Source of the DNA: Noviherbaspirillum autotrophicum
GTDB taxonomy: Bacteria; Pseudomonadota; Gammaproteobacteria; Burkholderiales; Burkholderiaceae_D
DNA: 64,000 bases
NCBI RefSeq assembly: GCF_000818395.1
Contig: NZ_JWJG01000028.1
Location: 3,809,561-3,873,560, forward strand
Direction of reading: 5' to 3'
The notes below the pieces were generated by a model, which saw nothing but the letters and a program-made list of their open reading frames with translations, searched no databases and was not told the origin of the DNA. This document shows positions 1 to 10,052 of this stretch, piece after piece. A program made the translations under genes and the position numbers. Numbering within the stretch: position 1 is the stretch's first letter; the number at the start of each line of letters is the position of its first letter.

Positions 1-309
1 ATCGACGAGGTCATCAATCAACAGAACTTTTCCGCCCAACGTTCCTTTCGTCATCGTGATGTGCTTGGCGATATCCAGCACTCCTTGGACTGTACCGGCC
101 TCTTCACGATATGAGCTGGTCGAGAGAATCGCCAACGGCACATCAAAGATCCGCGAAAAGATATCGCCTGGACGCAAGCCGCCGCGAGCCAAACACAACA
201 CCTGCTCAAACTTCCAACCGGACTCATGGACCATGCGTGCCAGCTCGGCAATCGCATTGTGATATTCGTCCCATGACACCCATAAGTGCTTCTCGTTCGA
301 AACGTTCAT
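1..309 (-). CDS. Phosphoribosyltransferase (3' end outside window)
   Basis: The first 103 residues of a type I phosphoribosyltransferase, which would transfer a phosphoribosyl group from PRPP to a base. The visible part has the N-terminal Trp-rich start (MNVSNEKHLWVSWDEY), the early CLARGGLRPGD loop, and at the window edge LLIDDLVD, the start of the acidic PRPP-binding motif. It begins 16 bases after purA stops and so is probably the last gene of the hisZ-purA run. That suggests a purine salvage role (hypoxanthine/guanine or xanthine type), but substrate cannot be read from this fragment. The C-terminal part, including the hood that picks the base, is missing because the window ends, not because the gene is broken. 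Confidence 0.85.
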   Translation of the reverse strand, partial: MNVSNEKHLWVSWDEYHNAIAELARMVHESGWKFEQVLCLARGGLRPGDIFSRIFDVPLAILSTSSYREEAGTVQGVLDIAKHITMTKGTLGGKVLLIDDLVD

Positions 310-325
310 TGCTTACCCATCCACC

Positions 326-1633
<1,308 letters not shown>

Positions 1634-2779
1634 CTAATTTTTAAGAACCCAGTTTCCGTTTTCAAACACGATTGCACGATCGCAATCGAATTCATCCTGA
1701 TCGTTTTCATGCCCCGGCAAAGCCTGGATGACAACCTCGCCCATTCTTCGCAAGTCCGCGATCTTTTCCTTCAACGCCGGCTCCGCACTCCAGGGAGCCC
1801 GAATCGCACTCTTGCGCTCCGCGACCGGGATCAAGCGCGCGAGCTCGCGTAAATCGAGCGAAAAGCCGGTTGCTGGCCGTGCGCGTCCGAATGCCTCGCC
1901 GACATGATCATAGCGCCCACCGCGCGCCACGGCGTTTGGCAAGCCCGGCACATAGGCGGCAAACATCACGCCGCTGTGATAATGGTAGCCGCGCAAATCG
2001 GCCAAATCGATTGTGACGCTCGCGCCGTCAGCCGACCTGACCAGAAATTCAAGCTCGTCCATCGCCTTCGCAATTCCGGCCACATCCGGCAGTACGCGAC
2101 GCGCGCGTTCAAGCGTCGCCGCGTCGCCATACAATGTGGGCAGCGCTAGCAATGCATCGCGCGTCACACCCTCAAAATCCTGTGTCAGATCCCGCAGCCC
2201 GGGAAGGTCTTTCGCCTCCAGCAGGCTGAACAGCTCTGCCTCATACTTTTGCGCTCTGACATCGTTTGCGATGATGGCACGCAGCACACCTACATGGCAC
2301 AAATCGAGGCGTACCTGCGAGATACCGGCCAGCGATAGCGAAGCCAAAACCAGCTCTTGGATTTCCGCATCGGCTTCCAGCCCGCAATGACCATAAATCT
2401 CTGCGCCGATCTGCAGCGGCTCACGTGTCGCATGCAAGCCGGAGGGACGGGTCTGCAAGACGCTACCTGCATAGCACAGCCGCGTAACCGATGCACGATT
2501 AAGCAGATGGGCATCGATGCGCGCAACCTGTGTCGTCATGTCTGCGCGAATCCCCATCGTGCGCCCGGACAGTTGATCAACCAGTTTAAAGATGCGCAGG
2601 TTCATGTCCTGCCCGGCGCCAGTGAGCAACGATTCCAGATACTCAAGCATCGGAGGCATTACAAGCTCGTATCCGTATAGCCGGAAGTTATCGAGCAGCT
2701 TACGACGCAACTCTTCAAGTTTGCGCGCTTCAGACGGCAAAACGTCGGCGATGTTTTCAGGTAATAGCCAATTGGGCAT
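1634..2779 (-). CDS. hisZ: ATP phosphoribosyltransferase regulatory subunit HisZ
   Basis: A 381-residue histidyl-tRNA-synthetase-like protein that lacks aminoacylation and instead pairs with short-form HisG to make the first enzyme of histidine synthesis, giving it feedback control by histidine. The N-terminus ([18 protein letters not shown]) and the class II synthetase-like [11 protein letters not shown] segment fit HisZ. True hisS is a separate, clear gene at 10053-11399, which supports the paralogue call. It sits between the small DUF2065 gene and purA with short spacers, so it is likely co-transcribed. HisG itself is not in this window. Confidence 0.95.
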   Translation of the reverse strand: MPNWLLPENIADVLPSEARKLEELRRKLLDNFRLYGYELVMPPMLEYLESLLTGAGQDMNLRIFKLVDQLSGRTMGIRADMTTQVARIDAHLLNRASVTRLCYAGSVLQTRPSGLHATREPLQIGAEIYGHCGLEADAEIQELVLASLSLAGISQVRLDLCHVGVLRAIIANDVRAQKYEAELFSLLEAKDLPGLRDLTQDFEGVTRDALLALPTLYGDAATLERARRVLPDVAGIAKAMDELEFLVRSADGASVTIDLADLRGYHYHSGVMFAAYVPGLPNAVARGGRYDHVGEAFGRARPATGFSLDLRELARLIPVAERKSAIRAPWSAEPALKEKIADLRRMGEVVIQALPGHENDQDEFDCDRAIVFENGNWVLKN

Positions 2780-2791
2780 GACGAGAATGTC

Positions 2792-2986
2792 TTAAGAAAA
2801 TAGTTCGACGAACCCCAGTACTAGGATGCCGCACGATAGCGCGATTAGCCCCAGGAATCGGATCTGGCCGTCAGAGAAACGAGTAATGCGGTTAAATGTT
2901 TCGCGCCACTGCCTTGGAAAGAGAAAAGGAAAGATGCCCTCTAACAGCAGCATCAATCCGAGTGCGACGATCAATGATCCTTTCAC
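2792..2986 (-). CDS. DUF2065 (YjeT-like) small inner-membrane protein
   Basis: A 64-residue protein with two hydrophobic segments (about residues 5-22 and 44-62) joined by a basic loop carrying WRETFNRI. This matches the DUF2065 family, which is commonly found just downstream of hflC. It lies 12 bases after hflC and 12 bases before hisZ, so translation is probably coupled in the hflK-hflC-purA run. Function is unknown; a role linked to the HflKC membrane complex is only a context inference. Confidence 0.85.
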   Translation of the reverse strand: MKGSLIVALGLMLLLEGIFPFLFPRQWRETFNRITRFSDGQIRFLGLIALSCGILVLGFVELFS

Positions 2987-2998
2987 GACGCATCCGTA

Positions 2999-3895
2999 TC
3001 ATTTCCTCGGTGAGCCCGAAGCTGCTCCCGATCCGGCGCCTCTGAAATACTTGAAAAACTCCGAGTTCGGATCAACCACCATCAAATCGTTATGGTTCCG
3101 GAAGCTAGCGCGATAGGCTTCAAGGCTCCGATAGAACTTGTAGAACTCTGGATTCTGCCCGAACGCTTGCGCATAGGTCTGAGATGCCTTGGCATCCCCA
3201 TCGCCTCGAATCTTTTCGGCATCCCTATAGGCTTCCGCAAGAATCACCGTTCGTTGCCTGTCAGCATCAGCACGGATTTTTTCGGACTCTGCGGCCCCTG
3301 TGGAGCGCAACTCGTTGGCAACCCTCGCACGCTCCGCCTTCATGCGTTCATACACAGAATTATTGATCTGCTCGACATAGTCCACCCGCTTCAGGCGCAC
3401 GTCGAGTATCTCCACGCCAATCTGCTTCGCCTCTTCGGCGACCTTCTGCCGGATTGCATCCATCACCTTGCCGCGCTCGCCGGAAATCACTTCGCGTACC
3501 GTGCGCTTGGTGATCTCGTCATTCAACGCTGCCTTCACGATCTGCGACATGCGGTCTTGCGAGCGTCGCTCGTCCCCGGTAAAGCTGATGAAATACAGAC
3601 GCGGATCGACGATATGCCACTTCACATACGCGTCAACCAGGATGTTCTTTTTTTCCGCAGTGATGAAACGATCCGCTTCCGGGGTATCAAGCGTCAGAAT
3701 CCGTTTATCCAAAAACAATACGTTTTGAAACGGTGGCGGCAGCTTGAAATGGAGGCCAGGATCATTGATCACTTTTTTGACTTCACCGAGCGCAAACACG
3801 ATCGCATACTGTCGCTGGTCAACCACAAACAAGGTCGAGAACATCAGTGCTAGGACGATCAGCGCCGCAATGACATAGGAAACAAGACGATTCAT
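2999..3895 (-). CDS. hflC: HflC, SPFH-family modulator of FtsH
   Basis: A 298-residue SPFH/prohibitin-type membrane protein which together with HflK forms a large cage around the FtsH protease in the inner membrane and limits its action on membrane substrates. One N-terminal transmembrane segment (about residues 5-24) is followed by the SPFH domain and a long charged helical region (about 185-245) rich in Ala, Glu and Arg. The start codon overlaps the hflK stop by one base (TAATG), typical of tight translational coupling between the two subunits. Confidence 0.96.
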   Translation of the reverse strand: MNRLVSYVIAALIVLALMFSTLFVVDQRQYAIVFALGEVKKVINDPGLHFKLPPPFQNVLFLDKRILTLDTPEADRFITAEKKNILVDAYVKWHIVDPRLYFISFTGDERRSQDRMSQIVKAALNDEITKRTVREVISGERGKVMDAIRQKVAEEAKQIGVEILDVRLKRVDYVEQINNSVYERMKAERARVANELRSTGAAESEKIRADADRQRTVILAEAYRDAEKIRGDGDAKASQTYAQAFGQNPEFYKFYRSLEAYRASFRNHNDLMVVDPNSEFFKYFRGAGSGAASGSPRK

Positions 3896-5190
3896 TACCG
3901 CGTCTCCCTTTCACGCGAATCGCGTCCGTCGCGACTGCGAGAATCCCTTAATCTTTGGGTATCCATCGATTGTAATGATTCGTTGTTCGATTGTGACACG
4001 GCAGGTGCTTGCTGCTGCGTCGCGGCTCCGGACCTCGCAGCTACCTGATCGCCAGCGGCAGACTGTGAAATCAATTTATCCAGTGGAAGATATAGGAGAT
4101 TGCTTCCATTCTTACTGTCCACGAACACCTTCGTGGTATTAGCAAAAATCTGCTGCATGGTATCCAAGTACATCCGGTCGCGCGTCACTGCCGGCGCTTT
4201 CTGATACTCGACCAATACTTGCTTGAAGCGAGCTGCATCTCCCTCGGCATTAGCCACCACGCGCGCGCGATAGGCTTCCGCTTCCTGCATCAGGCGCGAC
4301 GCCGCACCACGCGCCTTCGGAATAACATCATTGGCGTAGGCCTGCCCCTCATTCTTCTGGCGTTCGCGGTCTTGCCCCGCCTTGACTGCATCGTCAAATG
4401 CCGCCTGCACCTGTTCCGGAGGCTGTACGCCTTGCATGGTGACGTTGGTGATCTGCACGCCAGTCTTGTAGCGATCGACGATCTGCTGCATCAACTGACC
4501 GACATCCATCGCAACTTTTTCTCGCCCCTCGTAAAGTACAAAATCCATCTTGCTGCGACCGACGACTTCGCGGATTGCAGTTTCGGCAACCTGCCGCACC
4601 GTTTCTTCGTTATCGCGGTTATTGAACACCCAGTCGGATGCACTCTTGAGCTTGTATTGAACGGCGAACTGGATATCGATGATATTTTCATCATCGGTCA
4701 ACATTAACGACTCACGAGCCAGTTTGTTGCGGACATTGGACCGGTAGCCGACCTCGACCGTACGCACTTGGGAGACATTAACGATTTCATGACTCTGGAT
4801 TGGATATGGCCAGCGCCAGTTAAAGCCGGCTGGCGCCATATGGCTGTACTTGCCAAAAGTCATGACTACCGCGGTTTGGCCTTCCTGCACGATGAAGAAA
4901 CCGCTGACCAACCACAGAAATAGAATGATGGCGCCTATCAAACCGACGCCGACGCCAGCCCCTCGCATGTCAGGACTGTAGCCGCCGCCATCGCCTCCGC
5001 GCCCCCCCTTGTTTCCAAATAGGCGATTGAGGCGCTGATTAAAGTCGCGCCAAAGCTGGTCCAGATCGGGAGGGCCCTCGTTCGGCTTTTTGCCGTCCTG
5101 ATTTTGACCATTGTCTTGAGAGCCACGCCCCCAACGAGGGTCGTTCAATGAAAACTTCAAGCCAATTTTTTTTAGTTGAGGAACAGGCAT
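3895..5190 (-). CDS. hflK: HflK, SPFH-family modulator of FtsH
   Basis: The 431-residue partner of HflC. A glycine-rich, polar N-terminus (with KGGRGGDGGGYSPD) precedes one transmembrane helix (about residues 78-98, IGAIILFLWLVSGFFIV), the SPFH domain and a helical arm. The last 60 or so residues are Gln/Ser/Arg-rich and look disordered, ending in a charged RDSRSRDGRDSRERETR tail. It follows hflX after a 166-base gap that holds a small perfect stem-loop, so it may have some independent expression. Confidence 0.96.
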   Translation of the reverse strand: MPVPQLKKIGLKFSLNDPRWGRGSQDNGQNQDGKKPNEGPPDLDQLWRDFNQRLNRLFGNKGGRGGDGGGYSPDMRGAGVGVGLIGAIILFLWLVSGFFIVQEGQTAVVMTFGKYSHMAPAGFNWRWPYPIQSHEIVNVSQVRTVEVGYRSNVRNKLARESLMLTDDENIIDIQFAVQYKLKSASDWVFNNRDNEETVRQVAETAIREVVGRSKMDFVLYEGREKVAMDVGQLMQQIVDRYKTGVQITNVTMQGVQPPEQVQAAFDDAVKAGQDRERQKNEGQAYANDVIPKARGAASRLMQEAEAYRARVVANAEGDAARFKQVLVEYQKAPAVTRDRMYLDTMQQIFANTTKVFVDSKNGSNLLYLPLDKLISQSAAGDQVAARSGAATQQQAPAVSQSNNESLQSMDTQRLRDSRSRDGRDSRERETR

Positions 5191-5304
5191 TCTCTCGCTG
5201 TCGGGCTAATGTAGTGGGTCGCAATGCGAGTTATTATTAAAGCTGCTTGCGAATTTATCCGGCGAGGCTCGAATCTTCCGCGCCAAATCCGAGCTGCACT
5301 TTTC

Positions 5305-5331
5305 GAGCCCGTTACTGCTGATGCCGGGCTC
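5305..5331. other. Stem-loop between hflX and hflK
   Basis: A perfect 7-bp inverted repeat (GAGCCCG/CGGGCTC) with a 13-base loop sits in the 166-base gap between hflX and hflK. It has no T-run on either side, so it is not a standard intrinsic terminator. It could tune hflX/hflK transcript ratios by processing. The rest of the gap shows nothing I can name. Confidence 0.35.
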
Positions 5332-5356
5332 ATTCCCGCCCCGCGCATATACTGAA

Positions 5357-6478
5357 TTATGCGCGCGCATTATCGGATGGAAGCGTCGACAAACCCGCGA
5401 GATGCGTCGGTGCGTTTACCTTTGCATATTCAGCGATGGCGTCGCGAAGCAGGTCAAGACCGGCCCCAGTCTGGGCGCTAATAAAAACTCGCTGGATTTT
5501 ATCATATTCATCACGCTCGAAACCCGGAGCAAGATTTGCAGCATCAATCTTGTTCCAGACGAGAATTTGCGGAATGTGATCAGCACCGATGTCGGCCAAT
5601 ACTTCATTGACCTGCTCAATTTGCTCCATGCGTACCGGGCTGGATGCGTCGACGACATGCAACAGCAAGTCCGCATGGATCGTCTCTTCCAGCGTAGCGC
5701 GGAAAGCGGCGACCAACTGATGCGGCAACTCGCGGATGAACCCTACGGTGTCGGAAACAATGACACTGCCGACCTCACCCAGGTAAATGCGACGGGAAGT
5801 CGTATCGAGCGTAGCAAACAACTGATTGGCGGCATATGCCTGCGCCTTGGTCAAGGCATTGAACAACGTCGATTTTCCGGCATTGGTATATCCGACCAAC
5901 GAAACCGAGAATGTATTATTCCGGTCACGGGCTCGTCTTTGCGTTTCGCGCTGACGCTGCAACTTGTCGAGTCGCGTACGCAAGGCCTTGACCCTATCGC
6001 CCAGCAAACGGCGGTCCGTTTCCAACTGTGTTTCGCCGGGCCCACGCAAACCGATACCGCCTTTTTGCCGCTCCAAGTGTGTCCAGCCACGAACCAACCG
6101 AGTGGCGAGATGCTGCAACTGTGCCAACTCGACCTGCACCTTACCTTCATGGCTTTTTGCGCGCTGCGCGAAAATATCGAGGATGAGGCTGGTCCTGTCG
6201 ACCACGCGCGTTTTCAGATGACGTTCAAGATTGCGCTGCTGCGCCGGAGACAAAGCATGATTAAAGATGACAATATCAAGCTGCCCATCTTCGACCGCGT
6301 GAGCAACTTCGTCGGCCTTGCCAGACCCGACAAACAGGGCTGCGTCCGGGCTCGAACGCTTTCCTGTAATAGTGACGACGGGATCTGCCCCTGCCGATTT
6401 GGACAACAGGGACAGTTCATCAAGACTAGCGGCAAAATCCCCCTTGCCGAAATCCACGCCGACTAATGCAGCGCGCAT
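5357..6478 (-). CDS. hflX: GTPase HflX
   Basis: A 373-residue ribosome-binding GTPase of the Obg-HflX group, thought to split stalled ribosomes under stress. The N-terminal glycine-rich subdomain has GSGKADEVA and the helical linker GLRGPGETQLETDRR. The G domain then shows G1 (GYTNAGKST), G3 (DTVGFIRELP) and G4 (WNKID). It lies 27 bases after hfq, the usual hfq-hflX order, and both genes are probably on one transcript. Confidence 0.97.
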   Translation of the reverse strand: MRAALVGVDFGKGDFAASLDELSLLSKSAGADPVVTITGKRSSPDAALFVGSGKADEVAHAVEDGQLDIVIFNHALSPAQQRNLERHLKTRVVDRTSLILDIFAQRAKSHEGKVQVELAQLQHLATRLVRGWTHLERQKGGIGLRGPGETQLETDRRLLGDRVKALRTRLDKLQRQRETQRRARDRNNTFSVSLVGYTNAGKSTLFNALTKAQAYAANQLFATLDTTSRRIYLGEVGSVIVSDTVGFIRELPHQLVAAFRATLEETIHADLLLHVVDASSPVRMEQIEQVNEVLADIGADHIPQILVWNKIDAANLAPGFERDEYDKIQRVFISAQTGAGLDLLRDAIAEYAKVNAPTHLAGLSTLPSDNARA

Positions 6479-6505
6479 AGCGTATTTGGATTGTGTAACG
6501 ATATG

Positions 6506-6742
6506 TTATTCCGAGTCGGAGTCAAGACTGATACTAACGGCACGAGCCGGAACCACCGTGGAAATCGCATGCTTGTACACCATCTGCGTCACAGTATTGC
6601 GCAACAGAACGACGTATTGATCAAACGATTCGATGTGTCCCTGGAGCTTGATGCCGTTGACGAGATAAATCGAAACGGGTACGTGCTCTTTGCGTAAGGC
6701 ATTGAGGAACGGGTCTTGTAACAATTGCCCTTTATTGCTCAT
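6506..6742 (-). CDS. hfq: RNA chaperone Hfq
   Basis: A 78-residue hexameric Sm-like protein that binds A- and U-rich RNA and helps small RNAs pair with mRNAs. The Sm1 region ([19 protein letters not shown]) and the Sm2 motif YKHAIST are intact, and the C-terminal tail is very short (SLDSDSE), as in other Betaproteobacteria. I start at the ATG at 6742 because a GGAG lies 6 bases upstream and the Hfq homology starts there; a longer reading frame would add 19 unrelated residues. A 122-base leader separates it from der. Confidence 0.97.
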   Translation of the reverse strand: MSNKGQLLQDPFLNALRKEHVPVSIYLVNGIKLQGHIESFDQYVVLLRNTVTQMVYKHAISTVVPARAVSISLDSDSE

Positions 6743-6779
6743 GGCGGCTCCATTGTGTAGTTGTGATTTAGGAGTTGGC

Positions 6780-6805
6780 GGCGACCTGAAGAATTTCAAG
6801 TCGCC
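6780..6805 (-). promoter_or_regulatory. Hairpin in the hfq leader
   Basis: An 11-bp stem with one G-U pair (GGCGACTTGAA/TTCAGGTCGCC on the minus strand) and a 4-base loop, ending about 37 bases upstream of the hfq start. No U-run follows, so it does not look like a der terminator. It sits in the 5' leader expected from the promoter candidate at 6817-6846 and may act in mRNA stability or control of Hfq synthesis. Confidence 0.5.
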
Positions 6806-6816
6806 GGTGAATTACG

Positions 6817-6846
6817 ACTGTAATCGATTTTTGCTATTCGCGCCAA
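6817..6846 (-). promoter_or_regulatory. Candidate sigma-70 promoter for hfq-hflX
   Basis: On the minus strand, TTGGCG and TACAGT are separated by 18 bases in the der-hfq gap. This gives a plausible but not strong match to the sigma-70 consensus. Placement upstream of the hairpin and hfq is right for a leader of roughly 70 bases. Confidence 0.35.
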
Positions 6847-6864
6847 TCATGTGCCGAGAAAAGC

Positions 6865-8211
6865 TTATTTTTCATTCTTGGCAAAAGGATTCTTGCTCGA
6901 ACGCAGTTCGATACGTAATGGAGTCCCGACCAGCGAAAAAGTTTCGCGGAAGTGTTTCTCAAGATATCGCTTGTAATTGTCGTCTATCGCTTCCAGTGCA
7001 TTTCCGTGAATGACGACAATTGGCGGGTTCTGGCCACCTTGGTGCGCATAGCGTAGTTTCGGGCGAATCGAACCCTTGCGGCGCGGTTGCTGGTGCTCGA
7101 CCGCTTCAATCAACGCACGCGTCAGGCGCGGTGTCGACAGCTTTGCCATTGCCGCTTCATACGCTGCTTCGACCGACTTCATCAACGGTGCGATGCCGCT
7201 TCCCTTCAATGCCGAAATAAAGTGGAATTTCGCAAAAAACAGGAAGTTGAGCTTGCGTTCCATATCCATCTTGATCTGGTCACGCTTGTCGGCGTCCAGG
7301 CCATCCCATTTGTTGACACCAACGACAAGCGCGCGCCCCGACTCTAGAATAAATCCGGCAATATGGGCATCCTGCTCGGAAATATCTTGTTGTGCATCGA
7401 GCAGCAACAGGACGACATTCGCTTCCGAAATCGATTGCAGTGTCTTGACGACGGAAAATTTTTCGATAGCCTCGAATACCTTGCCACGGCGCCTGATGCC
7501 TGCTGTATCGATCAGCGTGTAGTGCTTGCCGTCGCGCTCGAACGGGATTTCAATCGAGTCCCGGGTCGTACCGGGCATATCGAACGCGATCACGCGATCT
7601 TCGCCCAACAAGGTATTGACCAAGGTCGACTTACCGACATTTGGCCGCCCGACGATCGCGATCTTGATCCCCTTGTTACCAGGGGCCGGTTCCTCTTCTT
7701 CCATGGCTGGCTGCTGGACGGCGACGAGGTCAAGCGCCTCATTCACCAGATCGTGGACTCCATCGCCGTGCGCCGCGGAGATCACGTACGGATCGCCCAG
7801 CCCCAACTCGTAGAAGTCGGCGGTGACGGAAGTATATTTCATGCCTTCCGCCTTATTGACCACCAACATGACGGAGCGCCCTGACTTGCGCAGAAAATCA
7901 GTGATCGTCTTGTCGTGCGGGGTCAGACCTTGCCTACCGTCGACAATGAAAATCACGACATCGGCTTCGGCGACCGCCTGCTTGGTCTGCTTGGCCATCT
8001 CGTGCATGATGCCTTCTTTGGCGACCGGCTCGAAACCTCCCGTGTCGATAACGAGAAAAGGTCTTTCGCCGACCCTGCCCTCGCCATAATGGCGGTCACG
8101 CGTCAGGCCTGGCAGGTCTGCGACCAATGCATCGCGCGACCGGGTCAGTCGATTGAACAACGTGGATTTGCCGACGTTTGGTCGGCCTACTAATGCAATA
8201 ACCGGCTTCAT
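6865..8211 (-). CDS. der: Ribosome biogenesis GTPase Der (EngA)
   Basis: An essential double-GTPase that acts in 50S ribosomal subunit maturation. The 448-residue protein has two G domains, each with a G1 GRPNVGKST (about residues 8-16 and 190-198), DTGGF and DTAGIRRRG switch regions and NKAEG/NKWDG specificity motifs. A KH-like C-terminal domain follows from about residue 355 ([12 protein letters not shown]). It starts 6 bases after bamB, the usual order bamB-der. Confidence 0.98.
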   Translation of the reverse strand: MKPVIALVGRPNVGKSTLFNRLTRSRDALVADLPGLTRDRHYGEGRVGERPFLVIDTGGFEPVAKEGIMHEMAKQTKQAVAEADVVIFIVDGRQGLTPHDKTITDFLRKSGRSVMLVVNKAEGMKYTSVTADFYELGLGDPYVISAAHGDGVHDLVNEALDLVAVQQPAMEEEEPAPGNKGIKIAIVGRPNVGKSTLVNTLLGEDRVIAFDMPGTTRDSIEIPFERDGKHYTLIDTAGIRRRGKVFEAIEKFSVVKTLQSISEANVVLLLLDAQQDISEQDAHIAGFILESGRALVVGVNKWDGLDADKRDQIKMDMERKLNFLFFAKFHFISALKGSGIAPLMKSVEAAYEAAMAKLSTPRLTRALIEAVEHQQPRRKGSIRPKLRYAHQGGQNPPIVVIHGNALEAIDDNYKRYLEKHFRETFSLVGTPLRIELRSSKNPFAKNEK

Positions 8212-8217
8212 TGAATC

Positions 8218-9366
8218 TCAATTGGCCGCTAGCGCAACCACTGTTCCTGCCTGGGTTTGAAAAATGACGTTCCTGCCATCGACCAGCGGTGTTGCCGCCG
8301 TAATGGCACTACCGTCCGGGTTCACGCGTGCGAGAAACGCACCGTCCTCGCGCGACAGGATATGTATGTATCCTTGCGCATCGCCGACCGCAACCTTGTC
8401 GTCAAATGCCACAGGAGTCGAAAGGTCGCGGTTGGCAAGCTTACTATTGCGCCACGCGCCAGAGCCGCTCTCGCGCGAAAACGCCGTAACGTTCCCCTTG
8501 TCGTCTGCGGCATACACGAAGCGGTCATCAATACCGAGACCGACATCGCTCGAAAGCTCTCTCCCCCAGCGCAACGCCCCGGTCATCGCGTCAAAACAGC
8601 CGATGCGCCCTTGATAAGCGATCGCACAAACCTCGCGACCGGCAAGAACTGGTGATCCAGACACGTCGGCTACGCGTTCCAACTCCGTGGTGCCGCGCGG
8701 GTCACCGACGGCCACTTCCCACCGCGGTCCACCGTTAGTCAATGTCAGAGCCAGCAGTCGCCCGCCCGGCATGGCCACATATGCTGTCCCGCCCGAAATT
8801 ACAATGCCAGGTGCAGTGCGCAAGGTCAGCGGCGGCGCGGTCCGCTGCACGAGCCAGCGTCGCGCCCCGGATTCGGCATCGTATGCAGCGATACGGTTGT
8901 CGACGCTACGCACGATCACCAATCCCTGCCCCACAGCCGGCGCCGACAGGACTTCGCTCGACGCCTGCGCCTTCCAACGCAGCTTTCCGTCTGCATCAAA
9001 CACCAGCAGCATGCCCTTTTCACCGGCAACCGCAACGGTCGTGCCGTCGGTGCCGACGCCGGCCGTCAGGCGCGTGCCAGCGTCAGTACGCCAGATGGAA
9101 CGGCCAGTTGCTGTGTCGATGCGCGTCAACGATCCATTGGCGGCTGCGGCAAAGACGCTACCGTTTGCCAGTGCTGGCGAGAATACAAAACCTTCGGACT
9201 TCCCAACCGAGGCGGACCACATGGTACGCACAGTCAAAGCAGGCTTGAAATCCACCAACGGTGCTGGCGGATTACGAGTTTCCTTATGGGAAAACGGATT
9301 CAAGGATGAACATCCTGTCAGCGCGGCGGCGACAGCGATACAGCCCAGTTTTACTGCAATGCGCAT
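8218..9366 (-). CDS. bamB: Outer-membrane assembly lipoprotein BamB
   Basis: A component of the BAM complex that folds beta-barrel proteins into the outer membrane. The 382-residue product starts with a lipoprotein signal whose lipobox is LTGC (acylated Cys19), followed by PQQ-type beta-propeller repeats such as DTATGRSIWRTDAG, DADGKLRWKAQ and DAMTGALRWGREL. It sits between the yfgM-like gene and der, matching the conserved hisS-yfgM-bamB-der order. Confidence 0.96.
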   Translation of the reverse strand: MRIAVKLGCIAVAAALTGCSSLNPFSHKETRNPPAPLVDFKPALTVRTMWSASVGKSEGFVFSPALANGSVFAAAANGSLTRIDTATGRSIWRTDAGTRLTAGVGTDGTTVAVAGEKGMLLVFDADGKLRWKAQASSEVLSAPAVGQGLVIVRSVDNRIAAYDAESGARRWLVQRTAPPLTLRTAPGIVISGGTAYVAMPGGRLLALTLTNGGPRWEVAVGDPRGTTELERVADVSGSPVLAGREVCAIAYQGRIGCFDAMTGALRWGRELSSDVGLGIDDRFVYAADDKGNVTAFSRESGSGAWRNSKLANRDLSTPVAFDDKVAVGDAQGYIHILSREDGAFLARVNPDGSAITAATPLVDGRNVIFQTQAGTVVALAAN

Positions 9367-9386
9367 TTCTTCCCCTTTTATCCGGC

Positions 9387-10034
9387 TTATGCCGCTGCCT
9401 TGTCCGCAGCGCCGCCCAACGCATCCAGCTTTAATTGGATCAATTGGCGTTCCGGGTTTTTCTGGTCCGTTTTATCGAGCGCCAGCTTGTATGCGGAGCG
9501 CGCTTCGTCGATCTTGTTTTGCGCGGCAAGGATGTCGCCCTTGCGATCAGCAACGGCGCCCGCGAATGCATCAGGAAATTCTCCCGATAACAGCTTCAAT
9601 GCGTCATCAAAAGCCTTTTCATCAAGAAGAATGCCAGCAAGGCGAATCTTTGCAATTGCCTTGTACTCGTCGCTGCCATGTTCTTCCACCCATTGCAATT
9701 GCGACTTTGCCGCCTTCAGGTCATTCGCATCGAACGCGCTCTTGGCCGCTGCCAGAGCACCCATCTGCGCATACGCAGTGCGCCCGAACTTCTCGGTCAT
9801 GTCGGCTGCGGCACGCTGCACTTTGGCGTTGTCCTTGGATGCCGCCGCCTTTTGCAATTCCTCATACAACTGGCCGGCCTGTACGGATTGGGTGCGCTGG
9901 TAGTAGTTCCAACCGGTCCATGCTGCATAACCGGCCAATGCGATGATCAGCAACCAGGTGACGAGATTGCCGAACTGGTTCCACCAAGCCTTCAGAGAAG
10001 CTAACTGCTCCTGTTCTTCGAGATCGTATGCCAT
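9387..10034 (-). CDS. YfgM-like membrane-anchored TPR protein
   Basis: A 215-residue protein with a short cytoplasmic start (MAYDLEEQEQLASLKAWW), one transmembrane helix (about residues 22-42) and a periplasmic TPR-like helical domain with repeated Ala/Lys-rich helices. In E. coli, YfgM associates with the SecYEG translocon and periplasmic chaperones. Position between hisS and bamB supports the assignment. The exact role in this organism is inferred from family and place. Confidence 0.9.
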   Translation of the reverse strand: MAYDLEEQEQLASLKAWWNQFGNLVTWLLIIALAGYAAWTGWNYYQRTQSVQAGQLYEELQKAAASKDNAKVQRAAADMTEKFGRTAYAQMGALAAAKSAFDANDLKAAKSQLQWVEEHGSDEYKAIAKIRLAGILLDEKAFDDALKLLSGEFPDAFAGAVADRKGDILAAQNKIDEARSAYKLALDKTDQKNPERQLIQLKLDALGGAADKAAA

Positions 10035-10052
10035 GATGATATTGTTGTAGTG

